Below are positions 5,869 to 6,140 of a stretch of DNA of 6,140 bases, piece after piece. Within the stretch, counting starts at the first letter, position 1. Each line of letters opens with the position of its first letter. The translations under genes were made by a program, and so were the position numbers. The DNA comes from Sediminibacterium sp. (GTDB lineage Bacteria > Bacteroidota > Bacteroidia > Chitinophagales > Chitinophagaceae): the NCBI GenBank assembly GCA_028288645.1, contig JAQBNJ010000021.1, forward strand, positions 1 through 6,140, written 5' to 3'. A model generated the notes under the pieces. The model saw nothing but the letters and a program-made list of their open reading frames with translations. It made no database searches and was not told the DNA's origin.

Positions 5869-6140
5869 CTACTCATACCGCAATGCCTCAATCGGATCAA
5901 GCCGCGATGCTTTTTGTGCAGGATAGTAACCAAAGAAAACGCCGGTTACCGCGCAAACCACAAAAGAGAGGATAATGGAAGATTCAGAAACCAAGGTGGG
6001 CCACGAAAGAAATACAGTCACCAGTTTTGCTGCTGTAACACCAAATACAACACCGATCACGCCGCCGGTGATGCTGATCAGGATCGCTTCTGTTAAGAAT
6101 TGTAATAGTATATCAATACCCCTTGCACCGATGGCCATGC
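5869..6140 (-). CDS. ABC transporter permease, MacB/FtsX family, C-terminal end (partial)
   Basis: The minus-strand frame is open from the window edge to TAG at 5871-5869 and gives the last 90 or so residues. It shows the C-terminal signature of MacB-type permeases: MAIGARGIDILLQFLTEAIL, then a glycine-rich membrane segment (GGVIGVVFGVTAAKL), a periplasmic loop (LSWPTLVSESS), a final membrane helix (about 55-75 of the visible part) and the cytoplasmic ending PAQKASRLDPIEALRYE. MacB-like proteins sit in the inner membrane with an ATPase partner and commonly drive export or extracytoplasmic mechanotransmission rather than classical uptake. The cargo cannot be inferred here. The ATG at 6138 is internal to the family sequence, so the true start lies beyond the window. 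Its stop is 26 bases before the MITE-like element, whose hairpin may serve as terminator. Confidence 0.9.
   Translation of the reverse strand, partial: MAIGARGIDILLQFLTEAILISITGGVIGVVFGVTAAKLVTVFLSWPTLVSESSIILSFVVCAVTGVFFGYYPAQKASRLDPIEALRYE

Overview
The window looks like chromosome from a Bacteroidota bacterium, most likely of the Chitinophagaceae/Sphingobacteriia type. Start codons lack Shine-Dalgarno sequences and sit behind A/T-rich leaders. The gene families (small four-helix membrane protein, DUF1801, PhnB-type VOC, GH127, serine hydrolase with DUF3471, MacB-like permease) and the intergenic repeat style also fit this group. This placement is inference from style and family content, not from a marker gene.

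Layout. (1) 1-538, minus strand: N-terminal part of a GlxA-type regulator (DJ-1/PfpI domain), running off the left edge before its expected AraC-type DNA-binding domain. (2) 539-676: divergent intergenic region with a 27-bp dyad centred on 583, a good operator candidate. (3) 677-1933, plus strand: a compact three-gene cluster (membrane protein, DUF1801 protein, VOC protein) with gaps of 9 and 24 bp, probably one operon under the divergent regulator. (4) 1934-2055: very A/T-rich inverted repeat. (5) 2056-3921, plus strand: a secreted GH127/DUF1680 glycosidase, probably beta-L-arabinofuranosidase-like, interrupted by one in-frame TGA at 2599-2601; everything downstream, including the zinc and catalytic residues, is intact. 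(6) 3922-4049: inverted repeat built from GCAAAGnn octamers between two convergent genes. (7) 4050-5618, minus strand: a secreted class-C-beta-lactamase-like serine hydrolase with a C-terminal DUF3471 domain. (8) 5680-5842: a 163-bp MITE-like element with perfect 37-bp terminal inverted repeats, nested internal palindromes and an 8-bp flanking duplication (AAAAATAA). (9) 5869-6140, minus strand: C-terminal end of a MacB/FtsX-type ABC transporter permease, cut by the right edge.

The genes fall into unrelated functional units: a small regulator-controlled cluster of unknown physiology, a damaged plant-polysaccharide glycosidase, a periplasmic or surface hydrolase, and an export-type ABC permease. 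I see no defence system, phage, CRISPR array, or tRNA/rRNA gene. The most informative observations are the transposition-type signature of the 163-bp element, the single nonsense codon in the otherwise intact GH127 gene, and the symmetric operator candidate between the regulator and its neighbouring cluster.
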